64,000 nucleotides of DNA from [Streptosporangium] indianense (GTDB lineage: Bacteria; Actinomycetota; Actinomycetes; Streptomycetales; Streptomycetaceae). Below are positions 56,148-64,000 of this stretch, in pieces (the first letter of the stretch is position 1; each line of letters begins with the position of its first letter). Below the pieces are notes generated by a model. The model did no database searches. It was not told the origin of the DNA and was given only the letters and a program-made list of their open reading frames with translations. The translations under genes and the position numbers were made by a program. The DNA lies in assembly GCF_021474405.1 (NCBI RefSeq), contig NZ_JAKEIO010000012.1, positions 1 to 64,000 of the forward strand, given 5' to 3'.

Positions 56148-56924
56148 ATGGGACTTCTCGACGACAAGGTCGTCCTGGTCAACGGCGGAAGCCAGGGGGT
56201 CGGCGCGGCCGTCGCGCGGGCAGCGGTGCGCGAAGGGGCGGTGGTGGCCGTGACCGGGCGGCGCCCGGAGCCCGGCGAGGCGCTGGTGGAGGAGCTGAAC
56301 GCCGCGGGCGGCAAGGCGATGTACGTGCGGGCCGACCTGTCGGACGCCGAGCAGGCGAAGGCCTCCGTGACCCGGGTCGTGGACACGTACAGCCGCGTCG
56401 ACTGCCTGGTGAACTCCGCCGGGCTGACGTCCCGGGGGACGCTGCTGGACACCACGCCCGAGCTGTTCGACCGGCACATCGGGATCAACCTGAAGGGCCC
56501 GTTCTTCGCGATGCAGGCGGCGGTGGCGGACATGGTGGGCCGTCAGGCGCCCGGCACGATCGTCAACATCATCACCTCGTCGGCGCACGGCGGGCAGCCG
56601 TTCCTCGCGCCGTACGTCGCCGCCAAGGCCGGGCTGATCGGGCTGACCCGCAACGCGGCGCACGCGCACCGCTGGGACCGGGTCCGGATCAACGGGCTCA
56701 ACATCGGCTGGACGGCGACGGAGGGCGAGGACGCCACGCAGAGGGCGTTCCACGGGGCGGGGGACGGCTGGCGCGAGGAGGCGGCCGCGAAGCTGCCGAT
56801 GGGCAAGCTGGGGCAGCCCGACGAGATCGCCGACTTTGTTGTGTTCCTGCTGTCGGAGCGGTCCGGGGTGGTCACCGGGTCGATCATCGACTGGGATCAG
56901 AACGTGTTGGGGGGACTCGACTGA
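56148..56924 (+). CDS. Short-chain dehydrogenase/reductase
   Basis: 258 residues, classical SDR. Cofactor motif NGGSQGVGAAVA (about 12-23), NSAG near 88, and the catalytic YVAAK (Tyr/Lys) near 159-163 with the Ser in ITSSAHG. ATG 56148 with GAGGAA upstream. It is in the same operon as the dioxygenase. Confidence 0.9.
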   Translation: MGLLDDKVVLVNGGSQGVGAAVARAAVREGAVVAVTGRRPEPGEALVEELNAAGGKAMYVRADLSDAEQAKASVTRVVDTYSRVDCLVNSAGLTSRGTLLDTTPELFDRHIGINLKGPFFAMQAAVADMVGRQAPGTIVNIITSSAHGGQPFLAPYVAAKAGLIGLTRNAAHAHRWDRVRINGLNIGWTATEGEDATQRAFHGAGDGWREEAAAKLPMGKLGQPDEIADFVVFLLSERSGVVTGSIIDWDQNVLGGLD

Positions 56925-56962
56925 GGATGTGCCGCGCATTGCCGTCGGTGGTGTGCGCCGTT

Positions 56963-56992
56963 GTGGCTGATCGCGCAGTTCCCCGCGCCCCC
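56963..56992. repeat. Streptomyces dispersed GC-rich repeat, intergenic copy
   Basis: A 30-base copy in the gap between the SDR and Gfo genes, 29 of 30 identical to 334-363. Confidence 0.75.
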
Positions 56993-57043
56993 AAAAGCGA
57001 GGGCGCAGCACCACCCCCCCGTCTACCTCTAGGAGCAACACCC

Positions 57044-58048
57044 ATGCGTATCGGAATCCTCGGCCTCGGCCGCATCGGCGCCTTTCACGCCGAAACCCTG
57101 TCCGGACTCGACGCCGTCGGCTCCCTCGTCCTGACCGACCCGTTCGCGGACGCCGCCAAGGCCGCCGCCGAGCGGTTCGGGGCCGAGGTCGTGGACTCAC
57201 CGGAGGCCCTGCTCGCCGCAGGTGTGGACGGCATCGTCGTCGCCGCCGCCACGGACGCCCACCCGGCGCTGATCCTGGCCGGTGTCGAGGCCGGTGTTCC
57301 CGTCTTCTGCGAGAAGCCCGTCGCCAGGACCATGGCCGAGGGGGTCGAGGTCCTCAAGGCCGTGGCCGGCCGGGACGTGCCGATCCAGATCGGCTACAAC
57401 CGCCGGTTCGACACGGGGTTCGTCAACGCCCGCGCCGCCGTGCGGAGCGGTGAGCTCGGCAAGCTGCACACGGTCCGCTCGACCACGCTCGACCCGGCGC
57501 CCCCGCCGGCCGCGTACATCGCCGCGTCCGGCGGCATCTTCCGCGACTGCTCGGTGCACGACTTCGACATCATCCGCTGGGTGACGGGCCGCGAGGTGAC
57601 CGAGGTGTACGCCGTCGGCGGCAACCGCGGCGCGGACTTCATCAAGGAGGCCGGCGACGCCGACACCACCGGCGCGATCCTCACCCTCGACGACGGCACG
57701 ATCGCGGTGGTCTCCAACTCCCGGCACAACGCACGCGGTTACGACGTCCGCATGGAGATCCACGGCTTCCGGGACTCCATCGCCGTCGGCCTGGAGGACA
57801 AGCTGCCGCTGCGCTCGGTCGAGCCCGGGGTGACCTTCCCGGCGGGCACGCCGCACGACTTCTTCATGGACCGCTTCACCGAGGCCTACCGCGCCGAACT
57901 GACCGCGTTCACCGAGGTCGTCGCCGGCACACGTCCCTCCCCCTGCACGATCGAGGACGCCCTGGAGGCGGGCTGGATCGCCGACGCGTGCACCCTGTCG
58001 CTGCGCGAGCACCGTCCTGTGACCATCGAGGAGGTACGGGTGGGCTGA
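57044..58048 (+). CDS. Inositol 2-dehydrogenase-like Gfo/Idh/MocA enzyme
   Basis: 334 residues. GLGRIGAFHAETL is the NAD motif and EKPV carries the key Lys. IQIGYNRRFDTGF and CSVHDFDIIRWVTG (Asp and His of the active site) are typical of myo-inositol 2-dehydrogenase (IolG). It would oxidise inositol or a similar polyol. ATG 57044 follows AGGAGC. It is downstream of the SDR gene after a gap of 119 bases that contains a repeat. Confidence 0.85.
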   Translation: MRIGILGLGRIGAFHAETLSGLDAVGSLVLTDPFADAAKAAAERFGAEVVDSPEALLAAGVDGIVVAAATDAHPALILAGVEAGVPVFCEKPVARTMAEGVEVLKAVAGRDVPIQIGYNRRFDTGFVNARAAVRSGELGKLHTVRSTTLDPAPPPAAYIAASGGIFRDCSVHDFDIIRWVTGREVTEVYAVGGNRGADFIKEAGDADTTGAILTLDDGTIAVVSNSRHNARGYDVRMEIHGFRDSIAVGLEDKLPLRSVEPGVTFPAGTPHDFFMDRFTEAYRAELTAFTEVVAGTRPSPCTIEDALEAGWIADACTLSLREHRPVTIEEVRVG

Positions 58049-58066
58049 CGTGGCGGCCGCCGCGGC

Positions 58067-58672
58067 TCAGGGAGCGCGCCAGACGTTGGAGAACGCCTCG
58101 TCCTCGATGGCCCGCCGACGGCGGACGGCGCCCAGTTCCGTCACGGCGTCGACCACGGCGGCGAGCACGGCCTGGGGCGCGTCGTCGGGCTCCGGGAGGT
58201 CCTCGGGCACCTCGTCGCGCACCCCGACGGCCGCCGCGAGTACGGCGAGCACCGGCTCGTCGGTCGCCCGGCGGTGCCGGGCACGCTGCCGGGCAGGTGA
58301 CTCGACCGGTGCGGGCCAGGTGCTGCCGCGGAAAGGGAGCCAGGAGCCCCGGGGCCGCGCGACGAGCCCCTCCTCCTCGAGGACGGTCGAGTACTCCTGG
58401 GCCAGTCCACGGCCCCGGCGCCACAGCCAGTCCTCGATCGGCTCGTACGGCTTGTCGCGCACGAGCGCTGTCGCGGCCCGGTCCAGCAGCGGGTCGTCGA
58501 GGGGCGGCGCCAGGCGGGACACGATGCGGTCGCCGTCCAGTGTCACCACCTCGCCACCGAGCAGGTCGATCAGCTCGGCCCCGGCCAGCCCGAGCGACAG
58601 GTCGCCCTGCGTCACCTCTCGGCTCGTGGCCGCGTCCATCGCCACGATCATCAGGTCGCGTGCTGTGCCCAT
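58067..58672 (-). CDS. GPP34-family phosphoinositide-binding-like protein
   Basis: 201 residues. The GOLPH3/GPP34 domain (PF05719) covers most of the chain, with DLSLGLAGAELIDLLGG near residue 24 and the EPIEDWLWRRGRGL helix near 75. Eukaryotic relatives bind phosphatidylinositol 4-phosphate, and the role in actinomycetes is unknown. ATG 58672 follows GAGGGGAG. An ATG at 58693 is a less likely start. Confidence 0.8.
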   Translation of the reverse strand: MGTARDLMIVAMDAATSREVTQGDLSLGLAGAELIDLLGGEVVTLDGDRIVSRLAPPLDDPLLDRAATALVRDKPYEPIEDWLWRRGRGLAQEYSTVLEEEGLVARPRGSWLPFRGSTWPAPVESPARQRARHRRATDEPVLAVLAAAVGVRDEVPEDLPEPDDAPQAVLAAVVDAVTELGAVRRRRAIEDEAFSNVWRAP

Positions 58673-58796
58673 CACCGCTCCCCTCGAAGGCACTGATCAC
58701 GCTACGCCGTTGCCGCCGGAGCGGCGACCAGGATCTTCGTACACACCGTCGACGCACGAGCACCGTCCCGTGACGATCCAGGAGAAAGGCCAGGCA

Positions 58797-59000
58797 TGAG
58801 CGAACCGGTCCGGGAACCACCGCGCACAGGACGCTGCCGCCGGCCGGCGGCGCCCTGATGGACCTCGGCTGCCACAGCTGCACGCGCTGCGGATGCTCGC
58901 CTCGCCGCCCGAGTCCGGGACGGCGCCGCGCTGCCGCTGGACGCGGACGACACGGTGCGGACGAGGGAACTCATCGACGCGTGCCACCTAAAGGCGGGCC
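58797..59000 (+). pseudogene. Decayed Gfo/Idh/MocA dehydrogenase fragment
   Basis: One frame reads GGALMDLGCH, then a one-base shift gives LHALRMLA, continuing the typical family helix. A later frame has LDADDTVRTRELIDACH, resembling the C-terminal part. The middle of the gene is missing. It lies among intact relatives and looks like a rotted copy. Confidence 0.6.
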
Positions 59001-59072
59001 TCGAACCCCGGCCGCGCTCCCGTGTCCGAGGCACGCCGCGAGGGGACCCTGGAGCGACCCCGGGTCCCCTTC

Positions 59073-60092
59073 TCACGTGTACAGCGCGGGCTTGTCCACC
59101 AGATCGATCTCCACCCGGCCCCCGTCCTCCAGTGCCCTGACCCCCGCCTCGCAGACCGCCGCCGCGGCGTAACCGTCCCAGGTGCTCGGGCCGGTCACCT
59201 CGCCGCGGCGGGTGGCGTCGACCCAGGCCTGGATCTCCTGGTCGTATGCCGTCTCGAAGCGTTCGGTGAAGTCCTGGGCGATGGTGCCGCCCCAACGGCC
59301 GGCCATGTGGGTGACCAGGGCGTGGCCGTCGCCGATGCGGGCGGTGCCGCGTTCGCAGACCACCTCGGCCTGGACCTGGTAGCCGAAGCCGCAGTTGACG
59401 AAGATCTCGACGTCGCTGAGGGCTCCGCCGTCGGTCTCGAAGATCACGAACTGGGGGTCCTGCAGGTGGTCCGGGGCGTTGGCCGACGGGGTGGGGCGCA
59501 GCACCGTGACGGCTGTGATCTCGTGGCCCAGCAGCCAGCGGGTCGCGTCGGCCTCGTGGGCGACGGAGTCGCTGATGAGCATGGAGCTGGTGAAGAAGGG
59601 CGGGCTGGCCACGTTGCGGTGCCGGTTGTGCACCATGAGCGGGCGGCCCAGCTGACCGGTCGTCAGCAGGGCCTTCAGCTTCCCGTACTCGGGGTCGTAG
59701 CGGCGCATGAATCCGACCTGGACCCGGCGGTGGCCGAGACGCAGTTCGGCTTCGAGGACGCGCAGGGCGGAGGCCGCGTCGGGGGTGAGCGGCTTCTCGC
59801 ACAGGACGGGCAGATCGTGCTCGAAGGCGGCAAGGAGGGTGGCCTCGTGGGCAGGGCCGGGGGAGGCGATCAGGACGGCGTCGACGTCGGCCGCCGCCAT
59901 CGCGGCCGCCGGGTCGGTGTGGGCGGTGCAGCCGTCGACATGGGCGGCGACGGCCTTGGCGCGCTCCGCGTCGACGTCCACGACGGCGGCCACGCGTGCT
60001 CCGCTGGTGACGTCGCGGATGCGGCGCACGTGGTCGGCGCCCATCCTTCCGGTACCGATGACCGCGATGCCCAGGGGGGCGCGCTCCGTCAT
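59073..60092 (-). CDS. Gfo/Idh/MocA oxidoreductase, inositol 2-dehydrogenase-like
   Basis: 339 residues. The [13 protein letters not shown] and CEKPL motifs fit an NAD-dependent enzyme. [14 protein letters not shown] resembles the substrate loop of inositol 2-dehydrogenase, and [14 protein letters not shown] supplies the active-site His/Asp. It is downstream of the IolE-like gene (15-base gap) and last in an import-plus-catabolism operon. ATG 60092 follows AAAGGA. Confidence 0.88.
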   Translation of the reverse strand: MTERAPLGIAVIGTGRMGADHVRRIRDVTSGARVAAVVDVDAERAKAVAAHVDGCTAHTDPAAAMAAADVDAVLIASPGPAHEATLLAAFEHDLPVLCEKPLTPDAASALRVLEAELRLGHRRVQVGFMRRYDPEYGKLKALLTTGQLGRPLMVHNRHRNVASPPFFTSSMLISDSVAHEADATRWLLGHEITAVTVLRPTPSANAPDHLQDPQFVIFETDGGALSDVEIFVNCGFGYQVQAEVVCERGTARIGDGHALVTHMAGRWGGTIAQDFTERFETAYDQEIQAWVDATRRGEVTGPSTWDGYAAAAVCEAGVRALEDGGRVEIDLVDKPALYT

Positions 60093-60107
60093 GGCCGTCC
60101 TTTCGGG

Positions 60108-61010
60108 TCAGGCGCCGCAGGACCTCAAGAACGTGCGGGTGCGCACCGCGATGGGCAGCGGCTTGTCCGGCTCACAGGGGTACATGTCCTGCTCGACGAT
60201 GGCGAACAGGTCCACGCCGAGCTTCTGGGCCGCCGTGAGGACCGGACCCAACTCGGGTACGCCCGCGGGCGGTTCGCACATCACGCCGCGCGCGACGGCG
60301 GGACCGAACGGGACCTCGTTCTTGACGACGTCGGCGAGGATCTCCGGGTCGACCTGCTTGAGGTGCAGATAGCCGATGCGCTCGCCGTACGTCTCGATCA
60401 GCTTGACGCTGTCGCCGCCGCAGTAGGCGTAGTGCCCGGTGTCCAGGCAGAGGTTGACGGCGCCGGAGTCGGTCGAGTCGAGGAACCGCTCGACGTGCTC
60501 CTCGGTGTCGATGTGGGTGTCGGCGTGCGGGTGGACGACGATGTCCAGGCCGTATGTGTCCTTCACCTCGCGGCCGAGGCGCTCCATGCCCGTGGTGAGG
60601 TTGCGCCACTGCTCGACGGTGAGCTCGGGGGCCTCGAGGATCTCGGCGGTCTTGTCGTCCCGCCAGAACGACGGGATGACCACCAGGTGCCCCGCGTCCA
60701 TGGCCTGGGTGAGCGCGGCGACCCGGCTGACCTGCTCCCAGGTGGAGTCCCACTCGGAGGGGCCGCGGTGCAGTCCGCAGAAGATGGTGCCGGCGGAGAC
60801 CTGGAGGTTCCGCTTGGTCACCTCGTCGGTGAGCCGGGCCGGGTCGGTGGGCAGGTAGCCGTACGGGCCGAGTTCTATCCAGGAGTAGCCGGCCTCGGCG
60901 ACCTCGTCGAGGAAGCGTTCCCAGGGGACCTGCTGCGGGTCGTCGGGGAACCAGACGCCCCAGGAGTCGGGGGCGGAGCCGACCCGGATGCGGTCGAGCG
61001 CGAGGGCCAT
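60108..61010 (-). CDS. Sugar phosphate isomerase/epimerase-fold protein, IolE-like
   Basis: 300 residues of the xylose-isomerase-like TIM barrel (PF01261). The metal-binding pattern HPHADTHID and LDTGHYAY near the middle, with HLKQVDP later, resembles 2-keto-myo-inositol dehydratase (IolE) and related isomerases. It acts in the cytoplasm. It starts one base after the stop of the ATPase gene, clear evidence of coupling. The substrate is inferred from its neighbours only. Confidence 0.85.
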   Translation of the reverse strand: MALALDRIRVGSAPDSWGVWFPDDPQQVPWERFLDEVAEAGYSWIELGPYGYLPTDPARLTDEVTKRNLQVSAGTIFCGLHRGPSEWDSTWEQVSRVAALTQAMDAGHLVVIPSFWRDDKTAEILEAPELTVEQWRNLTTGMERLGREVKDTYGLDIVVHPHADTHIDTEEHVERFLDSTDSGAVNLCLDTGHYAYCGGDSVKLIETYGERIGYLHLKQVDPEILADVVKNEVPFGPAVARGVMCEPPAGVPELGPVLTAAQKLGVDLFAIVEQDMYPCEPDKPLPIAVRTRTFLRSCGA

Positions 61011-61011
61011 G

Positions 61012-61923
61012 TCAGGACTTTCCTTCCGAGGACGTGGCTACGGGGGCGGTGAGGTCCCCCTCTTCGGGGAGCTCTTCGACGTCGACACCGCGGACCTGGC
61101 TCAACTCATGCTTGAGGGAGGCCAGTTCGGCGCCGCCGGCCATGTGGTTGGTCAGTTCCTCGAGGGAGACGTCGCTGCGGGAGGCGGACAGTTCCATGGT
61201 CCCGAGGCGCAGCACGCTGAAGTGGTCGCCGACCATGTAGGCGTGGTGCGGGTTGTGGGTGATGAAGATGACGCCGAGGCCCTTCTCGCGGGCGGCGGCG
61301 ATGTACTTCAGCACCACGCCGGACTGCTTGACGCCGAGGGCGGCGGTCGGCTCGTCCAGGATGAGGACGCGGGCGCCGAAGTAGACGGCGCGGGCGATGG
61401 CGACGCACTGGCGCTGGCCGCCGGAGAGCGTGCCGATGGGCTGCTCCATGTCGTCCAGGACGATGCCCATGTTGCGCAGTTCCTCGTCCGCGGTCTTCTT
61501 CATCTTCTCGATGTCGAGACGGCGCAGGGGCCAGGGGCCCTTGGTCATCTCGGAGCCGAGGAAGAAGTTCCGCCACACCGGCATCAGGGGGACCACGGCG
61601 AGGTCCTGGTAGACCGTGGCGATGCCCTTGTCGAGGGCCTCGCGCGGGGTGGAGAAGCGCACCGGTTCGCCGTCGACGAGGAACTCGCCCTCGGTGTGCT
61701 GGTGCAGCCCCGAGATGATCTTGATGAGGGTGGACTTGCCGGCGCCGTTGTCGCCGAGGACGCAGGTCACCTTGCCGGGGTGGACTTCGAGGCTCACGCC
61801 GTGCAGGGCGCGGATGTTGCCGTAGGACTTGCCGGCACCGCGCAGTTCGACGAGGGGACGCTCGTCGGCGGGCGGGGTGTCCTTCAGGACGGCACCGTGG
61901 GTGCCCGTTTCTTCGCTGGTCAT
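61012..61923 (-). CDS. Sugar ABC importer ATPase
   Basis: 303 residues. A single ATPase domain with Walker [10 protein letters not shown], signature LSGGQRQ, Walker [12 protein letters not shown] and switch His in ITHNP. It is a half-size relative of the RbsA/XylG group, which usually has two ATPase domains. ATG 61923 follows GGAGGTGA. It is between the permease and IolE-like genes. Confidence 0.9.
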   Translation of the reverse strand: MTSEETGTHGAVLKDTPPADERPLVELRGAGKSYGNIRALHGVSLEVHPGKVTCVLGDNGAGKSTLIKIISGLHQHTEGEFLVDGEPVRFSTPREALDKGIATVYQDLAVVPLMPVWRNFFLGSEMTKGPWPLRRLDIEKMKKTADEELRNMGIVLDDMEQPIGTLSGGQRQCVAIARAVYFGARVLILDEPTAALGVKQSGVVLKYIAAAREKGLGVIFITHNPHHAYMVGDHFSVLRLGTMELSASRSDVSLEELTNHMAGGAELASLKHELSQVRGVDVEELPEEGDLTAPVATSSEGKS

Positions 61924-61928
61924 CGCGG

Positions 61929-63005
61929 TCACCTCCGGGTCGCCGTGCGCTGGACCCACAGATTGATGAGGACGGCGCCGAGGAGCATCACGCCGAGGAA
62001 GGCCTTGAACCAGTCGGGGTTCCAGCCGGCGTAGACGATGCCCTGCTGCACCATGCCGAACATGAAGGCGCCGAAGACCGTGCCGATCGCGGAGCCGTAG
62101 CCACCGGTGAGCAGACAGCCGCCGATGACGGCCGCGGCGATGTAGATGAGCTCCTGGCCCACGCCCTCGCCGGACTGCACGGTGTTGAAGGAGAACAGCT
62201 GGTGCATGCCGACGAACCAGGCGCCGAAGCCGACCAGCATGAACAGGGAGATCTTGGTGAAGGTCACGGGGACACCGACGGCGCGGGCGGAGTCCTTGTT
62301 GCCGCCGACGGCGAAGATCCAGTTGCCGTACTTGGTGCGCAGCAGCACCCAGGTGGCCAGGGCCGCGAAGACCAGCCACCACACCACGGTGATCTTGACG
62401 TTGACCCCGCCGACCTCGAACGTCGAGGCGAAGATCTTCTGCGCCTGGGCGAAGCCGTCCATGTCGCTGATGTCGTCGGTGGCGACGTTGCCCGTGACGA
62501 GCTTGGTGATCGCGAGGTTCACACCCTGGAGGATCAGGAAGGTGCCCAGGGTGACCAGGAAGCTCGGCAGGCCGGTCCTGACCAGCAGCCAGCCGTTGAA
62601 GGCGCCGATCGCGAGCGACACGAGCAGGGCGACGATCACGCCGACCCAGACGTTCAGGGTCAGCTGGTAGCTGAGCATCGACGCGGTCAGCGCCGAGGTG
62701 ACCACGGCGACGCCCGCCGAGAGGTCGAACTCGCCGCCGATCATCAGCAGGGCCACGGGCAGCGCCATGATCCCGATGGTCGACGACTGGTACAGGATGT
62801 TGGCCATCGAGCTGCCGTCGCGCACCGGGGGTGCCGCGAACAGGAAGAACACGAGCACGGCCACGGCGCCGAGGAACACGCCGACCTCGGGCCGGGCGAG
62901 CAGCCGCAGCGCCAGCGGGCGCCGCCGCGTCCGGCCGTCCGTCTGCTGGGGGCCGGGGGCCGGCGGTGTGCCCACCGCCGGCTCAGCCTGCTGGGTCATG
63001 CTCAT
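61929..63005 (-). CDS. Sugar ABC importer permease
   Basis: 358 residues with about eight to ten hydrophobic helices of the RbsC type (PF02653). [22 protein letters not shown] and [14 protein letters not shown] are typical. ATG 63005 overlaps the stop of the binding-protein gene as TGATG. It pairs with the ATPase downstream. Confidence 0.9.
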   Translation of the reverse strand: MSMTQQAEPAVGTPPAPGPQQTDGRTRRRPLALRLLARPEVGVFLGAVAVLVFFLFAAPPVRDGSSMANILYQSSTIGIMALPVALLMIGGEFDLSAGVAVVTSALTASMLSYQLTLNVWVGVIVALLVSLAIGAFNGWLLVRTGLPSFLVTLGTFLILQGVNLAITKLVTGNVATDDISDMDGFAQAQKIFASTFEVGGVNVKITVVWWLVFAALATWVLLRTKYGNWIFAVGGNKDSARAVGVPVTFTKISLFMLVGFGAWFVGMHQLFSFNTVQSGEGVGQELIYIAAAVIGGCLLTGGYGSAIGTVFGAFMFGMVQQGIVYAGWNPDWFKAFLGVMLLGAVLINLWVQRTATRR

Positions 63006-64000
63006 CACCGGGTGCCCTTCGCGGCGAACTCCCCGATCGTGTCGACGTTGGACTTGTCGACGAAGGCCGGTCCGGTCAGCACGGGCTGCTCACCGCCGCC
63101 GCTGTAGTTGCCGTTGTTCTTGTAGAGCCACAGGCCGTCGACGGCCAGGTAGCCCTGGAGGTAGGGCTGCTGGTCGACGGCGAACTGGATGTCGCCGCCC
63201 TTGACGGCCTTGATGAGGTCCTTGTTGAGGTCGAAGGTGGCGACCTTGGCCTTGCTGCCGGCGTCGGACACCGACTGCACCGCGGTCAGCGCGAAGGGCG
63301 CGCCGAGCGTGACGACGTAGTCGATGGACGGGTCCTGCTTCAGCTTGGCGGTGATCGTCGACTTCACGGACGGCATGTCGGTGCCGTTGACGTTCTGCGG
63401 GTCGACCTTGCCCTCGAAGGTCTTGGCGACGCCGTCGCAGCGCTGGGTGAGGCCGACGTTGCCCTGCTCCTGCATGACGCAGAGGACCTTCTTGGCGCCG
63501 ACCTCGTTGAGCTTCTTGCCGAAGGCCTCGCCCGCCACGGACTCGTCCTGGCCGAAGAACTCCAGCAGGTTGAGCTTCTTCCAGTCGCTCAGGCCGGAGT
63601 TGAGGCCGACGACGGGTATGCCGGCCTTCCCGGCCTTGCCTATGACGCCCTTGAGCGCGTCCGGCTTGGCGAGGGTGACGGCGATGCCGTCGACCTTCTG
63701 GTCGATCGCGTTCTGCACCAGGTTGGCCTGGTTGCCCGCGTTCGGGTCGGCGGAGTAGACGAGCTTGATGTTGTCCTTGGCGGCGGCGGCCTCGGCGCCC
63801 TTGCGGACGGTGTCCCAGAAGGTGTCGCCGGGCGCCTGGTGGGTGACGAGGGCGACGGTCATGCGCGGCGTGGTCGCCTTGCCGGCCGAGGCGTTCGCGG
63901 CGCCCTCCTCGGACTTTTTGCCCCCGGAACTGCTGGAGCAGCCGGCGAGGGTCAGGGCCGCTGCGGCGGCGACGGCGACTACGGGCGCGAGCCTGCGAGA
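63005..64000 (-). CDS. Sugar ABC importer binding lipoprotein (start beyond the window)
   Basis: The visible 331 codons begin inside a signal peptide with a lipobox LTLAGCSS about 20 residues in, then a Ser/Gly linker and a ribose-binding-type domain (Peripla_BP_4). Features include the ALVTHQAPGDTFWDTVRKGAE start and AIDQKVDGIAVTLAKPDALKG. The first residues lie outside the right edge. It is the first gene of the import operon seen here. Confidence 0.88.
   Translation of the reverse strand, partial: SRRLAPVVAVAAAAALTLAGCSSSSGGKKSEEGAANASAGKATTPRMTVALVTHQAPGDTFWDTVRKGAEAAAAKDNIKLVYSADPNAGNQANLVQNAIDQKVDGIAVTLAKPDALKGVIGKAGKAGIPVVGLNSGLSDWKKLNLLEFFGQDESVAGEAFGKKLNEVGAKKVLCVMQEQGNVGLTQRCDGVAKTFEGKVDPQNVNGTDMPSVKSTITAKLKQDPSIDYVVTLGAPFALTAVQSVSDAGSKAKVATFDLNKDLIKAVKGGDIQFAVDQQPYLQGYLAVDGLWLYKNNGNYSGGGEQPVLTGPAFVDKSNVDTIGEFAAKGTR

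Overview
The window is very GC-rich actinobacterial DNA. Many starts are GTG, most ribosome sites are GGAGG-like, and the antisense strands are full of long spurious reading frames. The gene content is that of Streptomyces: a coelichelin-type siderophore cluster, DmdR/IdeR-style iron boxes, a monomeric NADP isocitrate dehydrogenase, an FxsA/FxsB/FxsT RiPP locus, a CHAT/subtilase/ECF-sigma locus, and dispersed copies of a 30-base intergenic repeat common in streptomycetes.

Region 1 (1-15.5 kb) is a hydroxamate siderophore locus. Reading leftwards from about 14.3 kb it holds the ornithine N-monooxygenase cchB, two FecCD permeases cchC and cchD, the ATPase cchE, the binding lipoprotein cchF, the exporter cchG, and about 2,245 residues of the synthetase cchH, which runs off the left edge. 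The formyltransferase cchA diverges from cchB. Residues lining the first adenylation pocket give DINYWGGIGK, the code associated with N5-formyl-N5-hydroxyornithine. The second gives DFWNIGMVHK, close to the threonine code. Iron boxes lie before cchH, before cchF and between cchA and cchB.

Region 2 (15.6-26.6 kb) is mixed housekeeping and accessory content: a MarR regulator, an orphan DNA-binding domain, a lipoprotein, an ABC exporter behind a SoxR-type 19-bp-spacer promoter, a flippase-like membrane protein, an MscS channel, a secreted M1 peptidase, isocitrate dehydrogenase and N-formylglutamate amidohydrolase.

Region 3 (26.6-36.7 kb) carries a signalling or conflict-type locus. A cytosolic subtilase, an ECF sigma factor and a 168-residue protein form a coupled operon, with a TPR-CHAT protease divergent from it. 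Next to it are a LuxR-type ATPase regulator, a metzincin-like protein whose catalytic Glu is Gln, and a cation/proton antiporter.

Region 4 (36.7-48.9 kb) contains a membrane protein and two P-loop NTPases. It is followed by a RiPP locus: precursor FxsA and the large NTPase/TPR protein FxsT on the minus strand, with an unknown 331-residue protein after them, and a radical-SAM FxsB and an HExxH-type modification enzyme on the plus strand. The precursor does not end in the family FxSxx motif.

Region 5 (49-50.8 kb) has a decayed FAD monooxygenase, a 25-codon gene for the small ribosomal protein bL37, tRNA-Pro(GGG), a small membrane protein and a cupin.

Region 6 (50.8-64 kb) looks like a carbohydrate or polyol catabolic region: two LacI regulators, three intact Gfo/Idh/MocA dehydrogenases and one decayed copy, a PhyH-type dioxygenase, an SDR, and an operon in which an ABC importer (binding protein, permease, ATPase) is followed by an IolE-like isomerase and an inositol-dehydrogenase-like enzyme. 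The binding-protein gene runs off the right edge.
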